Shown here piece by piece: positions 10,331-21,084 of a DNA stretch of 64,000 nucleotides (the stretch's first letter is position 1; each line of letters opens with the position of its first letter). The notes beneath the pieces were generated by a model. That model was not told the origin of the DNA, did not search any database, and saw only the letters and a list, made by a program, of their open reading frames with translations. The stretch covers positions 62,195,798 to 62,259,797 of the forward strand of contig NC_089591.1 of the NCBI RefSeq assembly GCF_019320115.1, given 5' to 3'. Source of the stretch: Miscanthus floridulus. Its lineage: Eukaryota > Streptophyta > Magnoliopsida > Poales > Poaceae. Both the position numbers and the translations under genes were made by a program.

Positions 10331-12989
10331 GCTCCAGGAGCTCCAGAGTGTTGGCGTAGAGGATGTTGAGGCCGCTGCCTCCGTCCATGAGTACTTTGGT
10401 GAGCCGGGTGTTGCCGATGATCGGGTCGACGACCAGCGGGTACTGCCCGAGGTTTGGAATGTAATCAGGGTGGTCATCCCGGTCAAAGGTGATTGCTTCC
10501 CGAGACCAATCGAGGTACCGGGGGGTGGCTACCCTGACCGAGAAGACCTCCCGGCGTTCCCTCTTTCGCTGGCGCGCCGTGAGGCATGCCGAGGGTCCGC
10601 CAAAGATCATGAAAGCGTTGCGTACCTCGGGAAACCCATCATCTTTATCACCGTCCCTTTCGCCGGCGCCCCTTTTCCTGGCCTCATCGTCGTCGGGGAG
10701 CCCAAGCCTGGCGTAGTAACGCCGGAGCATGGTGCATTCCTCGAGGGCATGCTTCACCGGGCCTTGATGGTAAGGACAGGGCTTCTTTAGCATGTCGTCA
10801 AATAGCCCGGGGCCGCGGGGGCCTCGGGGATTCCTGCGATCTGTTGTGGCGACGTGAACGGCCTCGAGGACCTCCTGCTTCCCCAGGCGGCCCTTCTTCT
10901 TTCTCTTAGGGACGCGGGTGGGCGAGGCCTCGGGGGCCTCGTCCTTCTGCTTCCCCTTGGCGTCGTTGTTGGGGAAGATGGCCCCCACCGCCTCTTCGCC
11001 CGAGGCGAAGTTGGTGGCGATGTCGAGGAGCGCGGCGGCAGAGTGCGGGACGTTGCGCCCTAACTCTCGGACCAAGTCCCGACAAGTGGTGCCGGAGAGG
11101 AAAGCCTGGACGATCTCCGAGTCACCGACGCTGGGTAGCTCGGTGCACTGTTTGGAGAAGCGCCGGATGAAGTCTCGGAGAGACTCATCCGGCTTCTGGC
11201 GGCAGCTCTTAAGATCCCAGGAATTCCCAGGGCGCATGTAAGTGCCCTGGAAGTTCCCGACGAAGATCCTAACCAAGTCGCGCCAGTCGTGGATTTGCGA
11301 GGGGGGGAGATGCTCAAGCCAGGCTCGCGCTGAGTCCGTCAAGAGTAAAGGGAGATTGCGGATGATGAGCAGATCATCGTCCGCGCCACCCAGCTGACAA
11401 GCCAGGCGATAATCGGCTAGCCATAGCTCAGGGTTCGTCTCGCCGCTATACTTGGTGAGGTTGGCCGGCTGTCGGAACCGGGCGGGGAAAGGAGCAACGC
11501 GGATGGCCCTGCTGAAGACCCGAGGTCCTGGCGGCTCAGGGGAGGGGCTGCGGTCCTCACCACTGTCGTAGCGACCGCCTCGGTGCGGGTGGTAGCCTCA
11601 GGCGGCTCCGTCGTCGTGGCGCCGTCGCCTGCCAACTACCTCGTGGTCGCCTTGTACCTCGTGTCGGTGTCCAGGTCGGTCGCGCACCGAGGGGGCCCTG
11701 TCGACCGTCGGCACGCGAGCGGGCTCGGGACGGACCGAGGCATCCTGGCCTTGGCGAGGTCGTGCCGTGGGTTGCTCCGAAGTGCCTCCGCGCCGGCGGG
11801 AGGCGGAACTTTCGGCCTGCTGCACTGCTGCGGTCTCGAGGAGGTCGCGGAGCTCTCCGCGGACCCGTCGCCCTTCGGTGGTGGAGGGCTCGGGCATCGC
11901 TCGGACCAGCATTGCAGCAGCTGCGACATTCTGGCTAGCGCGGTTAAAGATTGGGGGTGGCTCTCCGTCCTCGTTGTCGTTGATGCGGTGATGAACGTCG
12001 CGGGCCCGCCCTCGGGCTCCTCCGCCCTCACCGCGCCCTCGCTGCTCCTGCTCGAGAGTGTCCCGGAGCTATTGCAGAAGGAGTCGGTCCTGTTCGACCT
12101 TGGCCTGAAGCTCGCGGAGCTGCTCCAGGTCTGGGCGACGATGCCCCCCGCGGACGAGATTCTCGTTCCGTGCTGCCGGGGCTACGAGACGCGGAGGTGT
12201 GGCATCACCCGCCCCCGCCCGGGGCGGTGAATGAGTGCCTGTCCTTTCTTCCTCTTCGCCCACCGTTGGCATCCCGAGCCCGACGTGGAAGCACTCATGG
12301 GATGGATCGTAAGTCCCTTCGTCGTCGGAGTCGGAATGGCCAAGGCAGTAGTCGCTTGCGGCCAAGAATTGGCGTAAAGCCCCAGGGTTGTGGAGTTCGG
12401 AGAAATCCATCCCGGGCCACGCCTCGTCCTCGTCCGAGGGGTCGGAGTGGGTGCTCAGGTCGAGAGCGAAGCGCTGGCGGCGCTCCGAGGGGTGCTCGTG
12501 AGCGGCAGCGTAAGCGTAGGCGTAGGAGGTGGCGACATTTCTCAACCCAAAGGGGTACGGGAACGGGGCTGTCTCCAGATTCTGCCCCGCCGGGGTCGGT
12601 TCTTCAGGGAGTGGCGGAGCGGGGTTAGATGACTGGGCATCGCCGTAAGCCCCCGGCGATTTTCCTTTGTCCAGGCTCAGGTCAGACAGGCCCCCAGCTA
12701 GGGACCTCGTACCAACAGCTGGTCGTAGGATATCGGCGGGGAGTGGTGTGCCGCCCCGGGCTCGCGTAGCGTCGGGGTGGCCTTGCTCGCGCCATGCCTG
12801 GCGAGCGTGGCGAGAGCGGCCGCCCGGGCGCCGCCTGCGCCTGGGCTGCCGGGGCGCGACTTCGTCGTCGGACGGTGGGGCTCGAGGAGTGAGGAGTACC
12901 ATGTCGTACTCATGCCCTAGAGACATGAACTCTAGGCTCCCGAACCAAACTATGGTGCCGAGACGCAATGGTCGTATGTGGTCTGCCAT
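10331..12989 (-). pseudogene. gag: gypsy gag with start of the protease, broken by two stops
   Basis: The start ATG is at 12989-12987 (MADHIRPLRLGTIVW), 59 bp downstream of the LTR. The N-terminal part has basic arginine-rich and low-complexity stretches. A retrotransposon-gag capsid domain follows (DSARAWLEHLPPSQIHDW, then QCTELPSVGDSEIVQAF), then a zinc-knuckle-like segment (CPYHQGPVKHALEEC) and the beginning of an aspartic protease with active-site context LMDGGSGLNILYA. TAG at 12069-12071 and TGA at 11598-11600 interrupt one continuous frame, and near 10320 a shift moves the rest of the protease into the pol frame. Gag normally forms the particle that packages element RNA; this copy cannot make a full-length product. 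Confidence 0.88.
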
Positions 12990-13027
12990 CCGGAACTTGC
13001 TAGGATGACGAAGCTGACACGCAGAGT

Positions 13028-13045
13028 CCCCTACCTGGCGCGCCA
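13028..13045 (-). other. Primer binding site
   Basis: On the minus strand the LTR ends in CCGACA, then two bases (GT), then TGGCGCGCCAGGTAGGGG. The leading TGG matches the CCA end of a tRNA, and the two-base spacing is normal for LTR elements. I did not assign the tRNA. Confidence 0.75.
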
Positions 13046-13378
13046 ACTGTCGGTGTTTTGGAACCGGGGGGCCCTCAACCAACGAGTGAATTTGTACTGC
13101 GTGTCCCTAATCCCGGATGGTGATGCAAAGAGACACAAGGTTTATACTGGTTCGGGCAATCGAGGCCCTACGTCCAGTCTGAGAGATTGATCTTGTATTC
13201 CTTGCACCGGAGTGCTCGTAGTAGGGGGTTACAAGCTGAGTGAGAGAGGGAGCTAGCCCCAGGTCTCGGCGAGGGTGGCGCGAACTGCTTGGGACGTTGC
13301 TCCCAAGCAGCGTGGAAGTGCGTGGTTCTATCGGTGTGTTTGTCTTTTCGCCCCCCCCAGAAATGGCCCTGGCTACCT

Positions 13379-13388
13379 CCTTTTATAG
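13379..13388 (-). promoter_or_regulatory. LTR TATA box
   Basis: On the minus strand the sequence reads CTATAAAAGG, a strong plant TATA box, about 330 bp before the LTR/PBS junction. The expected start of element transcription is about 30 bp further along the minus strand, near 13350. Confidence 0.65.
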
Positions 13389-13910
13389 TTACAAGGAGGA
13401 AGCGAGAGGTACATGAGAAGGCTACTATTTGCTGACGTATTCCGCTCCCAGAAGCAGTATGGCGTCGTGGGAGTTCCCGTCGATGTCTAGTCGGTATGGT
13501 CTTCAAGGCTGACGACATGCTGCGCTCTTGTACTTTTGTTAACTTGGTGAAGTGCCAAGGCCTGGTGGCTGCTGTAGTAGGCTGTGTCGAGACCTATCGC
13601 GCTGAGGCCGAGACCCGCTGTGCTGAGGCCTGCTGTGCCGAGGCCTTTAGCGGGTGGCAATGTGAGGTCTGGGCGGCCATCGTCGATAGTTGATTTAGGC
13701 GGAACAGTGCCGAACATGCGTCTACAGGATACGGTGCTCTGTATCGTCAGTAAGGGATGGTAAAAAGGCGATTTTGACCGTTGTCCTGTCGCGGCATACT
13801 GCCGATCGTGGCTTACGTAGTGAGGGCAGCTGGGTGCATTAATTGGATGCGATAGCCTGCCAGAGTGACTTTTGAGGCGGAGGTGACGAGATTGCGGGAC
13901 GAGCCTAGCC

Positions 13911-14053
13911 TCGGGCGAGGCGGAGCATGGCCAGTTCGCCCGAGGCCCTACCGGGAGTCTCGGGCGAGGCAGAGCTCGGTTAGTTCGTCCGAGGCTCATC
14001 GGGGGTCTCGAGCGGGGCGGAGCGGTCGGTTCGCTGGTCCCGAGGTCACAGGA
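13911..14053. repeat. 48-49-bp tandem triplication in U3
   Basis: Three copies start at 13911, 13960 and 14008, each opening with TCGGGCGAGGCGGAGC or a close variant and containing GTTCGCCCGAGGC-type palindromic sequence. Tandem repeats upstream of a TATA box often act as enhancer-like elements in LTRs; that role is inference. Confidence 0.75.
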
Positions 14054-14950
14054 ACCCGGTTCTGACTCCCCACGTCGTGTCCGTCCTTGGTGCAGGAGTT
14101 TAGGCAGCACAGTAGTCGGTAACCCTTGCACAGTCCCGTCGTGGATGGCAGGGTGCTGACGTGACGGACGTCTGGTCTGCCACGTCGCTGCACTGCGCCG
14201 TCGTGTGATTTGTCGGAGTGGTTGAGTGCCTCGATGGGACGTGCGGAAGTGACATGCTGGTCGTACTCGGTCTTGTGCGTCGTGGGGCTCCAGTACGGCT
14301 TGATGCAGGACATGGCGGGCGACGTGCGGGTTGCCATGTAATGACGTCGTAGGGGGCAGCGGCTCTGCAGATGCCGAGGCCGAGCCATCGTGGGGGGCTC
14401 GGTGGTCATGGACCCTCAGGCTGCCGAGCCCGTGAAGCAAACTGTCGAGGCCTTGGGGGGAGTTATTGGCCTTGGGTACTGATTCCGAGGCTACAGTAGC
14501 CCAGATGTGGCTCCCCACGCTGCATTGTCCTTGGTGCAGGAGTTGGCAGCATAGTGAGGCATGGGCGTCACGGTGGTTAGTACAGTGGCGGGTAACCCCT
14601 GCCCAGTCCTGCCTCCTGTCCCATCGGCCATTCTGCTGTACTGTGCCGGGCGTGCGGCTGTTGTCAGGGGCAGCAGTTGGCTGAGTTGACGTGACACGAT
14701 GTTTTGCCGGAGGGACGGGAGAAGGAGGAGGTAGCGGAGTGCTGCCGAGCCCGCCTTGCGCGAGACAGAGGGTCGGTGGCCCGGCCGAGGCCTTTGGCGG
14801 AGAATCGGTCGAGGCCCGCGGCGATGGGGCCTCGGGCGAGTCAGAGAATCGGCCAAGGCCAGCAGCGTTTGGCTGGTTTCGATCTTTACGAAGTCTAAGC
14901 AGTCGTTTTTTGGATCTTGCTTAGGGTACCCCTTCTCACGGTATCCGACA

Positions 14951-16560
14951 ACTTGCTTGCCAGCAAGCTAGTCCTCGTTGTGGTGATTCACTCACTTGGA
15001 GGTTCACGCACTAATTTGTATCACAGGCCAAACCCTCAATAAGGTGTTGCATAATCAACACAAGATGAGAATCACACAAGCCATGAGTAATTTACTAGAG
15101 TACCTTTTGGCTCTCCTACCGGGGAAAGGTCAAGAACCCCTCACAATCACCACGATCGGAGCCAGAGACAATCACCAACCTCTGCTCGACAATCCTTGCT
15201 GCTCTAAGTTGTCTAGGTGGCGGCAACCACTAAGAGTAACAAGCGAATCCCATAGCGAAACATGAACACCAAGTGCCTCTAGATACAAACACTCAAGCAA
15301 TGCACTTGGATTCACTCCTAGTATCACAAAGATGATGAATCAATGATGGAGATGAGTGAGAGGGCTTTGGCTAAGCTCACAAGGTTGCTATGTCAATGCA
15401 AATGGCCAAGAGAGTGAGCTTGAGCTAGCCATGGGGCTTAAATAGAGAGCCCCCCCATGAATAGAGCCATTGGCTCTCTATTCACTAAAAAATCAGGGTG
15501 ACCAGATGTGCCAGTCAGATCAACTGGACACAGGACCCCAGTGTTCGGTCACACGATGCACACCATGTGGCCTCTACTTCAAATGTTGATCGCCTAATCT
15601 CAATGGTCATCAGTACATTTAAGTTGTGACTGGACACACTATAGTGTTGGACCAAACATAGGACCCTAGCATCCGGTCACTTCCTTTAAGCTTCCAGAGG
15701 TGGAAAATCATGACCGGATGCATCCGGTCACGTCCGACTAGACTCACCCAATGTTCAGTCACTCATCGTCGTCTCTGTGTGCCGCCACATCAGTAGGACC
15801 AGATGTTGAACAGTGTTTAGCTAGAGTCTAGTGGCCTGCATCCGATCAAAAGACCGAGGGCGGCCTTCACTACACGCCACTGACCGGACGCTGGACCCCA
15901 GCTTCTGATCACTGCATGACCAATGTCCAGTGCACTCTATGAAACCCTGTCTTTTCTATATAGGGTGTTAGTAGCACCATCGGACTATCTGCACTCTACG
16001 GGCGAACACTCCACTGGTGAAAGTTTGAACCCTTGCTCCCAAGTGCTAAACACAATATGTATCACCTTTTTGCATGTGTGTTATCATATTTTCACAAACA
16101 TTTTCAAGGGTGTTAGCACTCTACTAGATCATAAATGCATATGCAATGAGTTAGAGCATCTAGTGGCACTTTGATAACCGTATTTCGATATGAGTTTCAC
16201 CCCTCTTAATAGTATGGCTATCAATCCTAAATGTGATCACACTCGCTAAGTGTCTCGATCACTTAAACCGAAAAGCTCCTATCAATTTCATGTTTGCCTT
16301 GAGCCTTTTGTTTTTCTCTTTCTTCTTTTCTAAGTCCAAACATTTGATCATCACCATGCCATCATCATCATGTCATGATCTTCATTTGCTTCACCACTTG
16401 GAGTAGTGCTACCTATCTCATAATCACTTTGATAAACTAGGTTAGCAGTTAGGGTTTCATCAATTCACCAAAACCAAACTAGAGCTTTCATTAGGGCACA
16501 CCCTATTTGATTTGGTAGACTTGTTGATTTGTGAGTGGGAAGGCTAGATTGCTGATAGAT
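14951..16560. other. Decayed LTR-like repetitive DNA, no gene
   Basis: No coding region. Between about 15500 and 15910 there are many degenerate copies of a motif around CATCCGGTCAC and GACCGGACGC, spaced roughly 40-70 bp apart, a pattern I associate with LTRs of abundant grass retrotransposons. A TTAAATAGAG TATA-like motif lies at 15438. Ends and target duplications could not be located. The gypsy element at 1-14950 is inserted at its left side. Confidence 0.4.
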
Positions 16561-17640
16561 TCAAGGGCAAGAGGAGGATCCCCTATGCTCATGTCATCTA
16601 TTACCTGTTGGCTAAGACTGTTGGTTTCCTAGAACAGGAGATGGTACAGAGAGAATCGAAGAGTATGTTCCCTGACTACGAACCTCCCAGTCTGACTAAT
16701 AGACGCAGAGGAGGGTGTACTATGAGGGCACTGCATGACCACATGACATCAGCTGATATAGCCAACAATGAGGAAGCTGACCTAGCTTTGCGAGAGGTAG
16801 AGGCACATTCTGGGTTTCAGGGTTTACTTGGTGCTGTACTACTAGCTAGCGACAACGATGATGAGGATTATACATTACGGGATGATACTACGAGATCTAG
16901 TTCTAGGCCACCGACTGAGCCAAACATGGCACGGGCACAATTTGAGCTTATGCAATCACTACAAGCAGAACTAATTCACATGAGAAAGTCACAAGAAGAC
17001 AGGTTTGATGCTGTGATGAGGAAATTGTAGAAGCATGATAAGGCACTAGCTTCATTATTTTTAGGCCAGCAGACATTGCTTGAGCAGATGAGGGAGGATA
17101 GAGCGCACAATGACTATCAATTTGCATACATTTTCAACAAGACTAGTATGCTACCACCTATGACTATGGTACCTAGTACTCAGCCTTTGTCACATTTTCC
17201 TTGTCCTAAGCTTTGTGATGATCATTCGCAAAAATCCTCAAGTGAGATGCACCAGGAGACAGATGTTGGCAACAAAGAAGTTTAGGAGAATAGCAAAGTA
17301 GCACATATAGAGGGGAGTCTAGTTTCAATGGTAGAGCCTAATATGACTATTGTTGCGAACAAAGAAGTTGACTCGAATACTGAAGTACCACATATATAGG
17401 GGAGTCATGCGCCAGCAATGAAGCCTAATACATCTGAAGTTGAGAGCAAACAAGTTTAGGTGAACAGTGAAGTGCCACATATAGAGGTGAGTGAAGATCT
17501 GGCGATGACGCCCAATACAACTGTTGTTGAACCAAATGGTGAATAGGTAATTGATGAAGTATATATAGAGGGGAGTGAAGCTGGCAAGGTCTACCAGTTT
17601 GAAGATTCTAATTTTTCTAACCGCCTTTTTGTTTTATTAT
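16561..17640 (+). pseudogene. Unrecognised retroelement-like ORF with C-terminal 29-codon repeats, broken
   Basis: One frame reads from about 16560 through RFKGKRRIPYAHVIYYLLAK, an acidic Ser/Thr-rich middle (ASDNDDEDYTLRDD) and a helical stretch (FELMQSLQAELIHMRKSQED) to a TAG at 17028-17030. The same style continues afterwards (LLEQMREDRAHNDYQFAY) and ends in four 87-bp tandem repeats with further stops. The first part resembles accessory or gag-like ORFs of plant retrotransposons, but I do not recognise the family. At least four in-frame stops make it a pseudogene. Confidence 0.4.
17271..17615 (+). repeat. 87-bp (29-codon) tandem repeats
   Basis: Starting points at 17271, 17358, 17445 and about 17532 are spaced by 87 bp. 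Each unit encodes a variant of EVPHIEGS followed by a Met-x-Pro-Asn (MEPN/MKPN/MTPN) segment. The frame-preserving period implies that the repeat expanded while the sequence was coding. Confidence 0.75.
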
Positions 17641-18180
17641 TTTCTCAGTTTTTGTGATAGACTATGTAAATTGTATGCGAATTTGTTAATTTGTTTCTAG
17701 CTTTGAGACATGTTGTTCTTAGATTATCAGTTGTAATCTCAAGCGCCATGTTTGTAATGAATTTTAATAAGATTTGCATCCATTCCTGAACAATATTTGT
17801 AATGAATCTGATTAAAGATTTGCCATCCCGTTGGTATGATTCAAATGTGTAGACTGTTTGTGAACTTTTATTCATATTAGGCCCTATTTGTTTTGGTGAA
17901 ATTTGGCTTATGCTGAAAAGTAGTACTGCTAAAGTACTTCGGCATGACCCATAGGCAATTATTTTATTCATATTAATCACTATTCCATGGATCTAGACCC
18001 CAAGGCTATCCCTGAGGAGACGTGTGTCCTGGTGCGAGAAGGGGAAAAGCCCCAATGTCAATTTGACCGCATTGCTTCAAGCATTTACTCTAGCCATCAT
18101 TTCACCTAGTGTTGAGAACTGCCGCTACACAATTCTTGCTGAGCAATCGCATCCCACTGAGTCCTCAGTCTACTCTTCCC

Positions 18181-19946
18181 ATGGACTCTAACGAGCTCAC
18201 CGGAGACAACTTCTAGCATACAGCGGCACCAGAGTATAACTATGATGATGCCAATGGCAATAGTTACTATGCGGTGCTAGCACTCTTGGGGCCAGAGGCT
18301 ATCTCTAGCACCATGGCAACCATAGGTATGGATTACAATCAACCCATCAAATTTGTTTTGGGGGCATTCTGGATCTGCAGTACTGCTTGGAGTCATGTTC
18401 TAGCCATTGGACAACACTTAACTCGGCGGAAGGCACTTTGATGCCACCGTCCCTTTTGGAGAACATAGCGGTGTGGCAAATGATGAAACGCTAGGGATAC
18501 AAGGGTGGCCATGGCCTAGGCAGGCACCATCAAGGGAACATCAACTACATCGAGGGACGACTACGCTGCTGGTGCATGGGTTTGGGCACCGACCATGCTG
18601 ACAGATCCGTCTGGACAGCCAACAAACCCGTGTCATTGTCTAGCACGGCAACCTAGTCATCCTATTCAAGGGGGGGAGTTCTTGGAATCCTCCTGATGCC
18701 AGTGAGGTCATCAAATAACGAAGGCGGTAGAAGAAGAGTCAGGCCAAGGGGAACTTATTAGATGAGCTTATCAGGTGATACATGGATTTGAAGACTAAGA
18801 ATCCTAATGACTACATGAACCGCTCCCTCATGAACAAAGCACACGAGGAGTTGGTCCCAATGCTGCAAGACATGTTCGCTTAGTTGTGGGAACCGCTCGA
18901 GCACCCAAAGCGGCGGATGGAGGTGGTGACCAAGCTAAAGGAAATACTCTTGGACAATGGTTTCACCTCGTTGCCATACGTCATGTTGCTAATGGAGTTG
19001 GTGGTCAGCCCCAATCTGGTAGAGTTGAGGAGGTCATGGACAATAGACTACCCATGGCAAGATGAACTAGTACTATTCTTGCTAAGGCTACCGTCATAGC
19101 TCTCGCTCATGTAGTCGTTCCTAGAGGATGTGGTGAAGCCAGAGCTATCCAAGTCCACCAAGAGGTTTGATGCGGCATGGGAAGCAGAACTAGGATGAGT
19201 ATGGCTGCGTCCGTGGATGTCCATCATCAGGTGGCAATTCCTAGAGCCGCTGGTACACATGGTGCTAAAATCCCTCGAGAACCTCCTCACCAAGTCTATC
19301 GGCAAGTGCACCTATATAAATTATGACTTGATGGTTCCATGGAAGAACACTGCTTGGGATGACGTTTGGAGCAAGTTTGTCCAGCGGGTCATCGTGTCGT
19401 ACGTGAGGCACAAACTAGAGGAGGTCTATGACAAGCCGATGTCAAGAATGGCACATGCGGCGTCATGTCTCCATGGTCTAATGAGATGGGGCACTGAGCT
19501 ATTACTAGACACCATGGTTCACCTTCTTCAGGGGTCCTGCGTAAACAATTGGTAGGGTGCCATGTGCAGGTGGCTTTTCTTGGATGACTGTGATAATAAT
19601 ATGGTCTTAATCTATGAGCACATGTTCGGTCCGTTGGATTGGTGGAAGGAGTTTGTCGACAAGCTCATTGTACCATAGTTGGCATCCAGGTTCTGGAGCG
19701 TGGTCATCATCCTGCCGCATCTGAAATGCCTGTTTTGTCCCTGCAGTCATTGAACTAGGCCCTGAGTGACTTCATGAAGAATTGTGTTGATGGGCTATAC
19801 CGCTGGTTGATGCACGATAGCCCAACGAAAGAGGAGGCCATCACCTGGTATAGGGAATGGATGTAGCTCCTATCGCAGGATGTGGTTGGCATCAACACTA
19901 CTGCCATGGACTCGGTAATGCAAGTGATCAAAGAAACATACCAGTG
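18181..19946 (+). pseudogene. Spliceosomal G-patch/GCFC protein (TFIP11/STIP-like) pseudogene
   Basis: Reading with frame changes, an acidic N-terminus (MDSNELTGDNF at 18181) leads to a G-patch around 18470-18600 with GYKGGHGLGRHHQGNINYIE. A C-terminal GCFC-type region follows (about 18780-19950) with NPNDYMNRSLMNKAHEELVP, WLRPWMSIIRWQFLEPL, VPWKNTAWDDVWSKFVQR and WLFLDDCDN. This order matches tuftelin-interacting protein 11 / STIP, a G-patch protein that activates the DEAH helicase Prp43 in spliceosome disassembly. Many stops (for example before LWEPLEHPKRR near 18881) and shifts show it is dead. No introns are apparent across 1.7 kb; whether the donor gene has introns here I cannot tell. 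It probably arrived by capture into the surrounding CACTA element. Confidence 0.7.
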
Positions 19947-21084
19947 ACCACACTTCAGTCATCGCTACGAAGTTATGTTGTAAATGTACATGTTAATGTA
20001 GGCAATATGTTGTTTTACTGTGTACACTGGATTCGACAAATGCGCATCCAAATAAGCGGCTGCACCTCCTGACTTCATTCGCTTAATGATGAGTATGTTC
20101 TGGTGTATCACTATTGCTTCTCTCTATGATATGTTATGCCATAGTTATCGAATGTGCAATTAATGTGCAATTTACAATGGCAAACTGTGTCATAAAAGTC
20201 AACATGCGAACAGTGTTGTGGACTACGTGAAAGCTCTAACGGTCATAGGATCCCTTTTCTAGGGTTAGCTTGGCCCCTGCATTATCTCCACCCGACCCAT
20301 TCTTATCCCCTTCCACAATCCATCAAAATAGGTTTCCCTCCCCTATCCCTTACCACACCACAAGCAGTCATCGTCGGCCACTCACAGTTGAGTGTTGGCA
20401 TCACCATCGAGGACCGCAAATGGATTCACACCACCATGGCCCGCCACAACTATCACCCACGCAATCACAGTAGCACCATCGAAATGGACGCAAACATGCC
20501 ATCAACCCACCCTAGCGAGCGAGGTGCACATGCTTTCGTATTTCGATTCTATGCTTCTGATTCAATATTTATGAATGCGGATTGTGGATTATTTAAGTTG
20601 GAAACAAGATTCAATAGTATCCACTTCTCTATTCTTACTTCAGATTCCTTACTTTCCATTCATTACTTTCAAAGTTGGAATGAACCGATTCAAGCTGAAG
20701 AGCCCCGGGCGAAAGAAATTATTAGCCTACTTTCAGCTATAGCTACTGCTACAATGTAGTCTATGTTTTGCCTCAATGGATTACTTTGTGCCCCAGCATC
20801 GTAGTATCAGTGAGATAAGGGTTTTTTTATTTTGTTTTTTAGCGATAAAGTGGTTCAGATTAGTTGAAAGATTGTTACAACTTTTTTGCTTTAGTTGTTG
20901 TCTTTGCGATGGACGGTTGTTAGATGCGTTTTCTTGTCTCAATTGAAAGCTGGTAACCCCACCTCTGGGTCTTAGGCTTAGTTAAGCTATCAATAAATCT
21001 AGGTGAATGCCTTTGATCCAAAATGAACCGAAACAATAGTTTTCTGGGATTCCATTTACCGCACGTTATTAGCCTGCACTGACA
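19947..21084. other. No recognisable gene
   Basis: Short open frames only. The stretch 20225-20480 is Pro/Ser/His-rich in translation and could be the leader of another captured gene, but nothing in it is recognisable. The rest is AT-rich without clear repeats. Confidence 0.4.

Larger units (their letters stand above)
1..14950 (-). mobile_element. Tat-lineage Ty3/gypsy LTR retrotransposon, left end beyond window
   Basis: Read on the minus strand the order is LTR (14950-13048), primer binding site, gag, protease, RT, RNase H, a second RNase H-like domain, integrase, then an oppositely oriented ORF and GC-rich tandem repeats. That architecture, with no chromodomain after integrase, is known for the Tat lineage (Grande/RIRE2/Retand type) of Ty3/gypsy elements. 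Only one LTR is in the window; bases 1-2000 do not resemble it, so the distal LTR and polypurine tract must lie to the left and the element exceeds 14.9 kb. The bases right of the LTR are ACTTG, the expected target duplication, but its partner is not visible. Coding capacity is broken: stops at 12069, 11598, 9824 and 9635, a frameshift near 10320, and two stops in the antisense gene. It could only move with proteins supplied in trans. Confidence 0.93.
13048..14950 (-). repeat. LTR of the Tat-lineage element (1903 bp)
   Basis: The LTR is bounded by TGTCGG and CCGACA, giving the TG...CA ends with a 6-bp terminal inverted repeat. It abuts the PBS on the internal side and ACTTG on the outside. 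On the minus strand U3 would run 14950 to about 13390, then a TATA box, then R/U5 to 13048. U3 is GC-rich and contains a 48-49-bp tandem triplication (13911-14053) and a diverged internal duplication (about 14066-14180 against 14500-14660, sharing GTCCTTGGTGCAGGAGTT). No host gene lies within it. Confidence 0.88.

Noticed and set aside
13048..14950. Minus-strand frame of 343 codons in the LTR
   Set aside because: It lies across LTR sequence with repeats; no recognisable domain, and composition explains its length.
20388..20759. 123-codon plus-strand frame
   Set aside because: No recognisable domain and no matching splice structure; region shows decay.
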